Source: Balamuthia mandrillaris
Lineage: Eukaryota > Discosea > Longamoebia > Balamuthiidae
Assembly: GCA_031835245.1 (NCBI GenBank)
Contig: JAVKOQ010000410.1
Coordinates: forward strand, 1-41,814
DNA length: 41,814 nt
Direction of reading: 5' to 3'
Of the stretch, positions 9,845-19,444 are shown in pieces. Below the pieces are notes generated by a model. That model searched no databases. It saw only the letters and a program-made list of their open reading frames with translations, and was not told the DNA's origin. Position numbers and translations under genes: made by a program. Numbering within the stretch: the first letter of the stretch is position 1; every line of letters starts with the position of its first letter.

Positions 9845-11029
9845 ATGGTAGTACGGTACTGCAGGGACGTCCACCGAAAGGAAACGGGCGGAGTGCCCGT
9901 GTTCGAGATCCTGCTCATCGTCCCCGTCGTCCTCTTCGTCCTCTTCCTCTGCCTCAAGCTGCGCAGCCATCTCAGCAAGCTGCGCCATGCTGAAACCCTG
10001 ACCGCCCCGCTCTACTACGGGCTCCTATGGGGCCTCAGCTTCTTCACCATCCTGCGCTGCCTCTTCAACTTTTTCCTCCCCGCCGACACCTACCCCGTCT
10101 ACGACCTCTGCTTCATGCTGGTCTACTTTTTCCTGCTAGTCATGGAGGCAGGGGTGGTTTTCTTCCGCACCAAGAGGGGACCCTTGGTGGGCACCCGCCA
10201 GCTCCTGCGAAAGTTCCTGCTGGTCTGCGTTGGGGTGGCCCTCTCCTTCACCACCCCGCAGGCCGTCCTCATTTTCCGCCTCCACCTCCCCATCTTCCAG
10301 ACGGGCGTCATCGCCAGCGCCGAGGGGGACTCCAACCACGCCCTCGTCTATTGGCTGTCGACCTTTGTGGCGCTGGCGGCATTCTACGCGGTGTTGCTTG
10401 GGCTGATCAAGTGGGTTCGCCCTGTGGCTACTTACTTTGCTGGTTTGCTGCATTTTTCTCCTCTCTTCTCTTCTCTTCATCTTTCTAGTTCTCGTTCGCG
10501 TCATCGTTCTCTTCATTGTTCTCTTCGTCGTTCTCTTCCCTCCTCTTCTCTTCATCGTTCTCTTCTTTTCTCTTTGTCTCTTCCTTGCTGAGACTGCTTT
10601 TCTTCTGCTACAGCTCAATCACCATTCCTCCTTTATCTGGTGTTCATGTTGGTCTTTTATGTCTTTCGGGCTACCACCACTCTTTTTGCCATTCTTCACG
10701 TGCCCGCTGGCTATTGGTACGCACTTCTCCCTCTTCTTTGACCTACATTGCACACTTAACTCTTTTCTTTCGCTTCAGTATGTTTGATTTGTCGAGACTT
10801 CTGTTCACTTTGTTTCATCTTCCGTTGCTCTATTGGACTTTGCTGTGGCGATTCTTTCGAGAAGCCAAGCTTGCTGAGACATACTCTGAGATGGTGGTCA
10901 GTGGGTAAGTTTCCTTTTTTTTTTTCTCCGTCCACTTCGTTCTATCTTCTCTCTCCAGAAGCACTTACGTTCATTTTTTTTTGGCATTTTGTCTTCTCAC
11001 CTACAAGGTATTTTGACTCTGATATGTGA
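9845..11029 (+). CDS. TPRA1: TPRA1/GPR175-like seven-transmembrane protein
   Basis: Exons 9845-10442, 10614-10716, 10779-10904 and 11008-11029 join in phase to give 282 residues. The start MVVRYCRD is preferred to an in-frame Met at 9740, which would fall in the promoter repeat. About seven hydrophobic segments are seen: FEILLIVPVVLFVLFLCLKL; PLYYGLLWGLSFFTILRCLF; YDLCFMLVYFFLLVMEAGVV; LLVCVGVALSF; WLSTFVALAAFYAVLLGLI; PFLLYLVFMLVFYVF; FTLFHLPLLYWTLLW. The pattern KLR..L before helix 2 and LLW.....LRC within it fits the TPRA1 (TPRA40/GPR175) family of 7TM proteins found in animals, plants and protists. Family members are proposed GPCR-like or Hedgehog-pathway modulators, and a function in protists is not established. 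The last exon is only 22 nt. The family assignment is from recalled similarity. Confidence 0.8.
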
Positions 11030-11471
11030 GCCAAACCAAAAATGTACATGTGCAAGATAGAAGGCGTGTCTGTAGTTTGCTCTTGGTTGTTTATAAACAC
11101 AAACGACGTTTAGAGATGAAGGGATGAAGGAGAAGAACAACAAATAAAAGAGTGAAGAAGAAGCAGAAGACTAAAAAAAGAAGGAGAAGCATTTGAGAGC
11201 TGAAATCACCAAAAGCAAATGAGATAGATGATGATACTTGTTGGAAGCAGAGGGTCAGCTACCATGGCAAGCTAATCATGACCCTGAGTCCAACTACAGG
11301 GTTCAAGCGAGACAATAAGAGCTGCGACCCAATATTTGTCGACAGATATCGGTTTATGGTAAAAAAAAGAGACACATTTTCGATTTTTCATTGGTGCTTT
11401 GAAAACGAGAGAAGATCGATCACGTCGACAAAAATATATTTGGGAGGCACACAGAGAGAGCGCAAGCAAGC
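11030..11471 (+). other. Intergenic region, 3' flank and promoter of the acidic protein gene
   Basis: No gene is supported. A/G-rich sequence after the TPRA1-like stop contains AATAAA (about 11141-11146), a plausible poly-A signal. The distal part carries the TGTCGACA pair annotated separately and the block CATTGGTGCTTTGAAA (about 11389), which recurs almost unchanged before the Tra2-like gene (CATTGGTGCATTGAAA, 29882). Confidence 0.6.
11337..11430 (+). promoter_or_regulatory. Paired TGTCGACA element upstream of the acidic protein gene
   Basis: TGTCGACA at 11337-11344 and CGTCGACA at 11423-11430 flank ATTTTCGATTTTTCATTGG. The order GTCGAC - TTTTCGAT - ATTGG - GTCGAC is the same as upstream of the Nudix-like gene (18340-18389). 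The proximal site is about 42 bp before the ATG at 11472. Confidence 0.6.
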
Positions 11472-12551
11472 ATGAACAAGGGAACCCCAAGGGCTGCGGC
11501 CGAACGAACGTGCACCGGCGTGAGGGGGGCGGTGGCCACCCCCGCTGCTTCGCTGGAAGGCGATCCGATCCTCTACCTTATGTTCTTGCGGGGATACCTC
11601 ACCGTGGAAAGCCAAGGGCCGAAACCAAACTTTGAAGAAACGGCGGCGGCAAAGAGAACGCGAGCGGAGGCGGAGAGGAAGGACCTTGCCAAGCAAGAGG
11701 TGGCTTCCAGTCCAGTCGAGACTGCCGCTCCGCTTCAAGGAGCAAAGAAAGGAGAAAGAATGAACGAACAAGCGCCAACAACAAACGCAGCGGAGGAGGA
11801 AAGCAGAAAAAAACGCAAGAGAGAAGAAAAGGACCAACGAAATGACGAAGACGAAGAGGAGGAAGAGGGACAACAGGAGAAGGAGAGGAAGGAAGAAGAA
11901 GCACTGGATGCTCATTTGCCAGATGAGATCACCATGTACTCTTGGAGAAACGACGGCTGCGACGACTGCATCTTGCAGGAACAGTGCTTTCCTGCAGCAA
12001 AGGCGGACGAAGCTGTTCTCCTTTGGGAGAGTTTCAAGGCGAGAACAGCAGAGAAGAACAAAAACAAAAGCTATGAAGAACGGGAACAGCCGACAGCGGA
12101 GGAGGGGAAGGTGTTTGATGACGCATGCTTCTGCGCTTATGTGGAGATTCACCACAGGGAAGAGGATGGCGGCCTGGACGATGAAGACTCGGATGCAGGA
12201 GAGGAGGAAGAGCATAGCGGGCATCCGTTGGAACAACAAGTAGCGCAATGGCCACCAGAAACGTGAGTGCGCTTCCATCCTCATCCTCTTTCGTCGTTTA
12301 TTCTGCTTGTCTTGGTGGTTGTTTCTCCTTCAATTTCTTACCGAACATCAACAAGGTGGGCCAAGTTAACGCTGGCCACAAAGGAGCCGTCCTCGGGACC
12401 AAAACTTCGAGCAAGCTGTTTTGAGTGCGAACCAGGGCGTGGCAGCGTCTTCTATGACACCAAGTACAAGTGGCGGTGGTTGACAGCAGTGGAGCCTGTT
12501 CCTAGCGAGTATGGAGAACGGCTAAGCGACTTTTTTGACGAGAATACTTGA
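11472..12551 (+). CDS. Acidic protein of unknown function
   Basis: Exons 11472-12262 and 12356-12551 (donor GTGAGT, acceptor CAACAAG) give 328 residues. An N-terminal ordered stretch (DPILYLMFLRGYLTVESQG, about residues 31-50) is followed by a long Lys/Glu/Asp-rich region, a Cys-containing segment (WRNDGCDDCILQEQCFPA), an acidic segment, and a compact C-terminus with CFECEPGRGS and YDTKYKWRWLTAVEP. The paired cysteines (C..C and CFEC) could bind a metal, but the spacing matches no family I know. No membrane segment or signal peptide is seen. The function is unrecognised. Confidence 0.8.
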
Positions 12552-12947
12552 GTTTGTTTTTGGAAAGGTTATAATAGGAGCTTACAAACATGCTCGTTTT
12601 TTATTCAACAGGGACACGAATGAACAAGAGGATACTGAAAAACATATGTAGGAGATAAAGAGAGCATTTGGCCGATGAGGTGTTGCTTGAATCCAAAAGA
12701 GCCACAGGAGTTGCAAGGCTTGCACAGAGACAAAGCACAACGAAAAAGAAGTATGTGGCATAGCCGGCAATCTGCTTCGGTCGTTTTCTTCTCCTCTCTT
12801 AGTTTGCATCCTCTCTCTCACACTCTCTCTCTCTCTCTCTCTCTCCTTTCAAACTAAACTTCACTATTTCTTTATGTAAGGGGAAGAACATAGAGGCAGT
12901 TTTAGAAACTCGTTTCTATTGGACACCTTGCAAAGGGTCTAGTGAAA
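12552..12947. other. Convergent 3' intergenic region with (CT)n tract
   Basis: This lies between the stops of the acidic protein gene (+) and the type I membrane protein gene (-). It contains a CT microsatellite at 12823-12845. No coding signal is seen. Confidence 0.6.
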
Positions 12948-14001
12948 CTAAACGGCATGATAGCGATGAGGTTGGTTTCTCACGCGAAGAATGATCAAGA
13001 CTACAGTGGTGATCAATGCAACAGCAGCCACCAATGACAAAACGCCAATGATGACAAGGTATGTCTTTTCTTTAGTCCATCCGCTGGCATTATCGTCTGC
13101 TGCAGTTCCGTTGTAATGTTGGTAGAAGTAAAAGCATGATGGGTGTGCTGTTTACCGTTTGTTTGTGGCCATAAAGAACGCAGTTAGTTAGCACGTGGAG
13201 AAACAGAATTGCGAACAAAGAAGAAAGAGAGGCACCTGGAGACTCAGCCTGACAATGAATGTTGAGATCGGTGGTGCAGTTGTCGCGACGATACACCAGA
13301 CCGTCGCATCTCACTCCGCTCACGGTATCCCAGTCCAGCGTCCAATTGTAATGAAGCTCCGCTTGGAACGTCTTCAAGACTTGGTCGATGTCTCCTGTGA
13401 AGGACAAGTGTTTCCCCGATTGAGAACAGTTGAGTTGAAGAGGAAGGGTAGGGCATATCGAGGCTTCTTTGTTTGGCTGAAAGTCCACCAACGAGAAGCT
13501 GGTGGGAGAGCCTCCTTCGCTGCTGCAAACGGAGGGCAACGAGGCATTCGACGTTGCGTTGGTTTCCCAGCGAAGGTTAGGGATTGGTACCTTGGCCATA
13601 GTCTTCAAAGCAACGGCAACATAGTTGACAACCGCGGAGGTGTTAAGCTGCAGTCTCCAACTTATGTGGGGATGAGCCTGCAGGATGTCGTAGTACAGTG
13701 CGCCACCGATGACTCCGGTATCCTTCCATTTTTCCAAAGCTTGTTTGGATTTGAAGAGGATTGCTTCAAAGTGACAGTCTTCGCAGGTGGTGTTGGGCAA
13801 AAGACCCATCGTGAGGCTGAAACTGTTGGGAGCGTCATAGGAGGAGAAAAGCCCTGCTTCCCAGACACGAATGGTGTTGGGCTCAAAAGTAAAGGTTTCG
13901 TTGAGCTGCCAGAGAAGATGACGAGACTCCGCTGCAGCGGAAGCGCTCCAGAAAGACAACAACAGAAGAGCAGCGAAGGAGGAAAGAGAAATAACGCGCA
14001 T
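12948..14001 (-). CDS. Type I membrane glycoprotein with signal peptide (unknown family)
   Basis: Exons 14001-13236 and 13147-12948 (donor GTGCCT, acceptor AACAG) give 321 residues. The start MRVISLSSFAALLLLSFWSA gives a clear signal peptide with likely cleavage after SAAA; a longer in-frame start upstream would bury it. The ectodomain has at least eight N-glycosylation sequons (LNETF, PNTTC, LNTSA, TNATSNAS, LNCS, YNWT, DNCTT, YNGT, DNAS) and several cysteines. Near the C-terminus one membrane helix, TYLVIIGVLSLVAAVALITT, precedes a short basic tail ending NQPHRYHAV. This layout fits a surface, lysosomal or contractile-vacuole glycoprotein. The ectodomain family is not recognised. Confidence 0.85.
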
Positions 14002-14644
14002 GTTTCGGTTGATAGTTTCGCAAAAAGAAAAGAAACAAGTGTCGAAGAGAAGAACCAATTTTACCAACTCCTCGTGGATTTCAATCACCTAGAATTCTCC
14101 CCGTTGTGCTCTCATTGGTACAAAAACATATGCAATTTCTCCACTTAATCTATGTAGTCTTCATTTTACCCTGTTGCTGTGTTTGTTTCGGAAGGAACAA
14201 ACTAGTGCTGCTTTGGCTGTGCGAAGAAAACAGAAAAATAGGTTGAGAGAAGTAAGCCTTCTTGAGAAGCGTTGTGCGCCCTGTCCTGCGAGACTTTTTT
14301 TTAAAAATTAGGCATGTGTGTTGTCAGCGTCGCACGGCCGGGTTAGAAAGGTAAGGTTGGTTAGCAAGATTATTCGGTACAGATCATGAAAGGCACACAC
14401 GACTTTCACAACCCCATACCACCTCGAGTTTAGGTTGCTTCATTCTCCTCTGCCCTTCTTTCGTTTCTTTCCTATCCTCAGCAAAGGAGGCGGGACAGCC
14501 GCGAAACCTAACAAACGCAAAACACGGCAGACAGAACAAGCAAGCAGAGAAGAAGAAGAAAATGAAGCACCGCCACCCTCCACCACAGCAACAGGGAGGA
14601 AGAGGCCGAACAAACTCTCTGGCGTCACCGCGGTGAGCAGCTGA

Positions 14645-14664
14645 GACTGCGGAATTCCGCAGTC
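14645..14664. repeat. Perfect 20-bp palindrome
   Basis: GACTGCGGAATTCCGCAGTC reads identically on both strands. It lies 400 bp upstream of the MFS gene and 100 bp before a second inverted repeat. It could be a dimeric protein-binding site. Confidence 0.7.
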
Positions 14665-14763
14665 CCCTGGTACGAAATTTCCACGAAAATACATTAACCG
14701 TTAATTGCTTTCATTTTTTCTTTTCCCCTTGTTGCCTCGGACCATGGAGACGGGCAAAAAAAC

Positions 14764-14795
14764 GTCCGCACAGTACCCACATTCGCTGTGCGGAC
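14764..14795. repeat. Hairpin with perfect 10-bp arms
   Basis: GTCCGCACAG (14764-14773) and CTGTGCGGAC (14786-14795) are exact reverse complements separated by a 12-nt loop. The stem is GC-rich and would be stable in RNA or single-stranded DNA. Confidence 0.7.
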
Positions 14796-15044
14796 AGGAT
14801 GCCCCGTTCCATTGGCGCTCTTTGTTTTTTGTGCTTGTGTTTCTTTTTCCGCAGACAAAGTGCAGAGAGAAAAAAAAATACGAGGGAAAAAGCAAAGGAA
14901 GTGTGTGTGTGTGTGGGTGCAGTACGTTTCAGCGTTTTACGTTAGTAGTTTTTTTTTTTTTTTTTTTTTTTTTTGGTTGTGGTGGTTGAAGCAAAAGAAA
15001 GGAGAGGGAAAAAGGAGAGCGAAAAAACGTAGCAGCAAACGAAC

Positions 15045-16242
15045 ATGTCCGAGGAAGACACTCCATGGAAGGACAGACGCAGCCTTCAGGTTGGACTGAA
15101 AAAGACCAACGCTCACTTTCTCTCTCTCTCTCTCTCTCTCTCTTTCGCTCTCTCATCTCTCGCTCTCTCTCATCTCTCCTCCTTCCATTCTCTCTCTTTC
15201 TCTCTCTTACGACTACTGAAAACAGACGGGTTTGTTGAGCGACGGAGATGACTCAGTTCATGAGCCCATACATAAAGCCACTGAAATAAGGACCAACATC
15301 CCTGCTCGCATGGACAGGCACGTTCTTCCCTACTACTCTCGTCCACTCCTGCTCCTACGCTCCTCTGCTCCGCTGCTCCTCTTCTTTCTCTTCCACTTTT
15401 AGCTCTATTTCTTGTGCTGATTCATCCTTGAACGTGTTCTTCAAATGTTTAGGTTACCGTGGGCGCCATGGCATTGGCTCGTTTGTATTGCGCTGGGCAT
15501 CTCATGGATCTTGGACGGCATTCAAGTCACGTCGTTGGGCATCATTGGAGATACCCTAAAGGAAGAGGACACGCTGCATATCTCCAGTAAACAGGTTATT
15601 TTGATGTTTCTATCTCAAAATGCTTTGTTCAACCTCTTGTTTCTTTTGGCCATTCTTCTCTGCTTCTCTTCTCGTTTCTTCTTTCTTTCTTCTTTCTTAT
15701 CGTTATTGTTTTGTGCTCGTTCTTCTTCTGGTTTGTTCTTCTCGTCTCTTCCAAAAGGTGGGTCTGTTAGGAACCATTTACATTCTAGGGGCAGTTACAG
15801 GAGCGCTCTTCTTCGGTATCATTTCTGACAAATACGGCAGAAAGAAGCTGTTCATTATAACGCCAGCCGTCTATCTCACTGCCACCTTTGCTTCCGCCTT
15901 TTCATGGAACTTCGAAAGTTTTGCTAGCTTCATCTTCTTTGTTGGTTTGGGTATTGGTGGCGAATATTCAGCCATGAACAGTGCCATTAACGAATTTATA
16001 CCTGCCAGAGTGAGAGGTCAGTTTCTTTCCTCCTTTCTGTCTTTCTTGTTTCTTTGTCGTTCATTCACAGTGTTTTCTCACGTTTTATCGTTAAACAGGA
16101 ATTGTGGATTTGGCTATCAATGGCTCGTATTGGTTTGGCGCTGCCATCGGTGCTGCCGCTTCCATCTTGTTCCTTGATAGGGACATCTTTCCTGCTAACA
16201 TAGGTACGTTCTCTCCGATTATTTTATTATTCTCTCTCTCTT

Positions 16243-16281
<39 letters not shown>

Positions 16282-18212
16282 TCAAATGATGTTAGTATTA
16301 TTAGCTCTATCGGATGTTTGCATGACCGATAATCTTTCTAAGCTGATTCCATCTTGGAATTTTATCCTCTCTCTCTCCCTCTCTCTCTCTCTCTCTACGT
16401 GGTATATCTACGTGTTTCTCAACATTCCATTTTCTATCTACAATCAGGATGGAGGCTGCCAGCAGGTATCGGTTCCGTTTTGGGAATAATCATCATTTTG
16501 ACTCGGATGTTCCTTCCTGAATCTCCACGATGGCTTATGACCCATAACCGCCTTGAAGAAGCAGAGGCAATAGTTTCCGGCATTGAAAGCAAGATAGAAA
16601 GGTTTCTCTCCCTCACTTTCGTTTCTCTTCCTTATTCATCTTTCTTCCCTAACAAATATTGTTCACAGGCAAAAGGGCATTGTGTTGGACGTACCAAGAA
16701 ATACTATCACTATCAACACTTCCAGCAAAGCTCTCAATATTTTCAGAGTACTCCATGAGATCTTCCGCAACTATTGGTCCAGAGCAATTTTGAGTTTGGC
16801 TCTGGTACCGTTATTTCCCTTTTTTACTCTTCTTTCTTGTTATTTCTTTCTTTTCGTTTCTATTGTTCTGTCTTTCTTTCTATTGTGGCTCACATTCTTA
16901 TCTTTACAGATGGTCTCGCAAGCGTTCTTCTACAATGTAAGTTTAACTCCTTTTCATTCTTCCTATCTTAGTTCTTCTTTTCTTTTGTTCTTTTCTAATT
17001 TTCATTGTGTACAAATGAAAAGGCCATTTTCTTTACGTATGCTCTTATTTTGACCGATTTTTATGGAGTTGCTTCCAGTCACATCGGATATTATCTCATT
17101 CCGTTTGCTCTTGGAAACTTTTTGGGTGCTGTTACTATTGGTGCGCTTCGTTTACTATTTTTCAAATTCCTTCTCCTATGTTGTGTTGTTTTCCATCAAA
17201 AACAGGATGCTTCACTTCTCTCCCTTCTTTTCTCCTCTTTCTTTTCTATCAAGAAAAATTGATATCTGAAGGACGGATCATGCTGGTTTCCACAGGAAGA
17301 CTTGCTCCTTCTTCTCCCTCCTTTTATTTGGCTTCTTTTTCCGTTGAAATATCTGTCTCACTATTCTTCTCTCTCTCTCTCTCTCTCTCTCTTCCTTCTG
17401 CCTCTTGCTTGCTGCCCTTCACCTTCTATCTCTTCTCCCGTTTCCCAACGATAAAAAGGTCGTTTGTTCGATACCATCGGAAGAAAGCCAATGATCTTCT
17501 TCACTTACACAATGTCAGCCACCTTGTTGATTGGAACTGGCGTTCTCTTCAAATACGAATACCTGACGGCCTTCTCTCAGACCGTTTGTTGGAGCATCAT
17601 CTTCTTCTTCTCCTCGGCCGGGGCCAGCTCTGCTTATCTCACCATCAGCGAGGTATTCTCACGTCCACTTTTTTTTCTTTTTTCTTTCCTTCTGTCTTTC
17701 TTTCGATTTTTTCTTCAGTTTTTGTTGTTGCTGATTCACTTGAACACTTTTTTTTTTTTGCATAGGTGTTCCCATTGGAAGTAAGAGCAATCGCAATCGC
17801 TGTCTTCTATTCTTTGGGAACAGCCGGCGGTGGTCTTTTAGGTTTCTTCTTTACTTCCTCTTTTTCTAGCTTCCCTTTTTTTTTTGTTGTTCTTTTCTTT
17901 TCTTTTCTTTTCTTTTCTTTTCTTTTCTTTTCTTTTCTTTTCTTTTCGTTTTTTTTAACGCAAAATTCTACAATGCATTATAAAGGACCCGTGTTGTTCG
18001 GCGCTCTGATCGCTTCGGAAGACCGCACGCAGTTGCTGTGGGGATACGTGTTGGGCTCCGCGCTGATGTACTTTGCGGCCATCATCGTCATTTTCTTTGG
18101 GGTGAACGCCGAAGGGAAGTCCTTGGAGGAGATCGCAGCGCCCATCACCCGCGGTGCGGCCAAAGTGGAGGAGGTGGACGAGTTTGACGAGGAAGTGCTT
18201 GTGGAAAACTAA
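15045..18212 (+). CDS. Major facilitator superfamily transporter (metabolite/sugar type)
   Basis: Twelve exons join in phase: 15045-15089, 15226-15317, 15453-15594, 15758-16016, 16099-16203, 16448-16601, 16669-16804, 16910-16936, 17023-17140, 17459-17652, 17766-17841, 17986-18212, for 524 residues. A cytosolic N-terminus ends IPARMDRLPWAPWHW, a pattern typical of a branch of MFS carriers. MFS motif A follows helix 2 (GIISDKYGRKKLF) with a partner copy after helix 8 (GRLFDTIGRKPM). GIGGEYSAMNSAINEFIPAR and PESPRWLM are classical sugar/metabolite symporter signatures. About twelve helices are seen. The substrate cannot be told; it is most likely a proton-coupled importer of a small organic solute in the plasma or vacuolar membrane. 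Exon 8 is a 27-nt microexon and intron 2 appears to be GC-AG. Confidence 0.93.
15318..15452 (+). other. Probable GC-AG intron (MFS intron 2)
   Basis: Exon 2 codes ...PARMD plus AG, and exon 3 supplies G then TTA CCG TGG, giving the family-typical RMDRLPW. The only donor preserving this is CAG|GCACGT at 15318; no GT nearby keeps the frame. The acceptor is ATGTTTAG at 15452. Confidence 0.65.
16910..16936 (+). other. 27-nt microexon (MFS exon 8)
   Basis: Nine codons (MVSQAFFYN) lie between TCTTTACAG and GTAAGT. They supply the start of helix 7, and skipping the exon would keep frame but shorten that helix. Confidence 0.75.
17889..17947 (+). repeat. (TTTTC)n microsatellite inside MFS intron 11
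   Basis: About ten tandem CTTTT units occupy the intron and form its pyrimidine tract. Confidence 0.9.
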
Positions 18213-18339
18213 AACAAAAAATTTTATACATAAATAAATGAAAAATAAAAGAAAATAATTTTTTCTTTTCTATTTTATTATTATTTTTTAAAGAATTAAT
18301 TAATTAAATTTATGATTTTCAATTGGTTTGTTCAAAATT

Positions 18340-18389
18340 TGTCGACATATTACAGATTTTCGATTGGTCCAGCTGATTTATTGTCGACA
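18340..18389 (+). promoter_or_regulatory. Paired TGTCGACA element upstream of the Nudix-like gene
   Basis: Exact TGTCGACA copies lie at 18340-18347 and 18382-18389 and flank ATTTTCGATTGG. The proximal copy ends 28 bp before the ATG at 18417. The gap to the MFS stop is only 204 bp and otherwise A/T-rich (3' flank, AATAAA near 18233). Confidence 0.65.
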
Positions 18390-18416
18390 AACTGACTTTG
18401 ACAAAAGAAAGCGCAA

Positions 18417-19403
18417 ATGGAGTCGAGAACTCGGTATCCAGCAGGCGTGTGGCCGTGTTGCATCGGGGAGGAAGATGGCAAGGGTTACTTTCTTTTAGGG
18501 CGACAAGGAGGAGGGCTCCACCACACCAAAGCGGTCAAACGAGCCCTGGGCATGGTGAATCGCCAATGGGAGGAGCAACTGGATGGAACAGAGGGCTGGT
18601 GCGTGTTTTGGGGCAAGGCCGACTCTGAGGATGCCTCTTCTTTGCATACGGCAGCAAGGGAGGGGTCCGAGGAAGGCTTGAACGTGTTTGGGAGCATGCA
18701 GTTCTTGGTGGAGGTGTTGCGGGACTCGTCTGCCCATTACGAGGTGTTTGGCAATTGCTTTTTGATATGCTTGGGCGTCCTGAGCGCTTCCCAAAGGTTT
18801 CGTTGTTGTGTGTTCGTTGCGGTTGTTGGTTGTTGTGAGGGTGTGGTGGGTGGTGGATGGATGGTTGGTGGGGTTTTTTTGAATACGTTTCTCAAAACAT
18901 TTGCCAGGGATGAGGTTGTGGCTCTCCACAAGAAGAAACGCAACAGGACCATAAATCCAACCAAACGGGAAATGGTGGAGCTGAGATGGTTTGAGGCTTC
19001 AGATGTTCGAGAAAGGGCCTTGGCCCATCGACAGCTTTGCAAAGAGGAACGATGGGACACCGATATGGTGTTTGATGGAATGGCTGCAGGTGAATTTGTT
19101 CGGCGTTGGTTTGCCAACGAACTGGCACAAACTGGTCTTGTTCTTGTTCTTCTTCTTCTTGTTCTTCTTGTTCTTCATCTTGTTCTTGTTCTTCTTCTTC
19201 TTGTTCTTCTCGTTTCTTACATGTTACACATTCTCATGCTGTTCTTTGTGATTTTTTTTACAGTTAATTGGAATGAAGAACCTCTTTATTCCCTTTGTAA
19301 ACGGGGAAAGCATCCTTTTCCACAAGCAAGGGACCGGTTTGGAGAATGGTTGCGATGGGAATGGACACCCGAAGAAAAGAAAGATAAAGAAAAAGAAAAG
19401 TAA
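18417..19403 (+). CDS. Nudix-hydrolase-like protein
   Basis: Exons 18417-18796, 18908-19134 and 19264-19403 give 248 residues. The N-terminal half has beta-strands (WPCCIGEEDGKGYFLLG and GWCVFWGK) followed by the Nudix-box-like segment HTAAREGSEEGLNV, and later MVELRWFEASDV, the strand that closes many Nudix folds. The box lacks one position of the canonical REUxEExGU (EEGLN instead of EETGL), so catalysis is uncertain, although the RE..EE metal ligands are kept. Nudix enzymes hydrolyse nucleoside or inositol diphosphate linkages; the substrate here is unknown. The C-terminus is Trp/Lys/Glu-rich (WEWTPEEKK). The second intron is a CTT/GTT-rich pyrimidine tract. The gene is convergent with the SAP gene, with stops 41 bp apart. 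Confidence 0.7.
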   Translation: MESRTRYPAGVWPCCIGEEDGKGYFLLGRQGGGLHHTKAVKRALGMVNRQWEEQLDGTEGWCVFWGKADSEDASSLHTAAREGSEEGLNVFGSMQFLVEVLRDSSAHYEVFGNCFLICLGVLSASQRFRCCVFVAVVGCCEGVVGGGWMVGGVFLNTFLKTFARDEVVALHKKKRNRTINPTKREMVELRWFEASDVRERALAHRQLCKEERWDTDMVFDGMAAGEFVRRWFANELAQTGLVLVLLLLVLLVLHLVLVLLLLVLLVSYMLHILMLFFVIFFTVNWNEEPLYSLCKRGKHPFPQARDRFGEWLRWEWTPEEKKDKEKEK

Positions 19404-19444
19404 AATTGCTTTTGTTTCAAGTTTAAATAATAAACCCCAACAAG

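Larger units (their letters stand above)
14002..15044. other. Long divergent intergenic region with inverted repeats
   Basis: About 1 kb separates the starts of the type I glycoprotein gene (-) and the MFS gene (+). A 69-codon ORF at 14435-14644 has no recognisable content. The region holds a 20-bp palindrome and a 10-bp-arm hairpin (annotated separately), a T21-type homopolymer near 14949-14975 and several T runs. No tRNA or snRNA consensus was recognised. Confidence 0.6.

Noticed and set aside
13195-14148. 317-codon plus ORF opposite the type I glycoprotein gene
   Set aside because: The minus strand carries a signal peptide, sequons and a membrane anchor in order; the plus ORF has no pattern and is a shadow.
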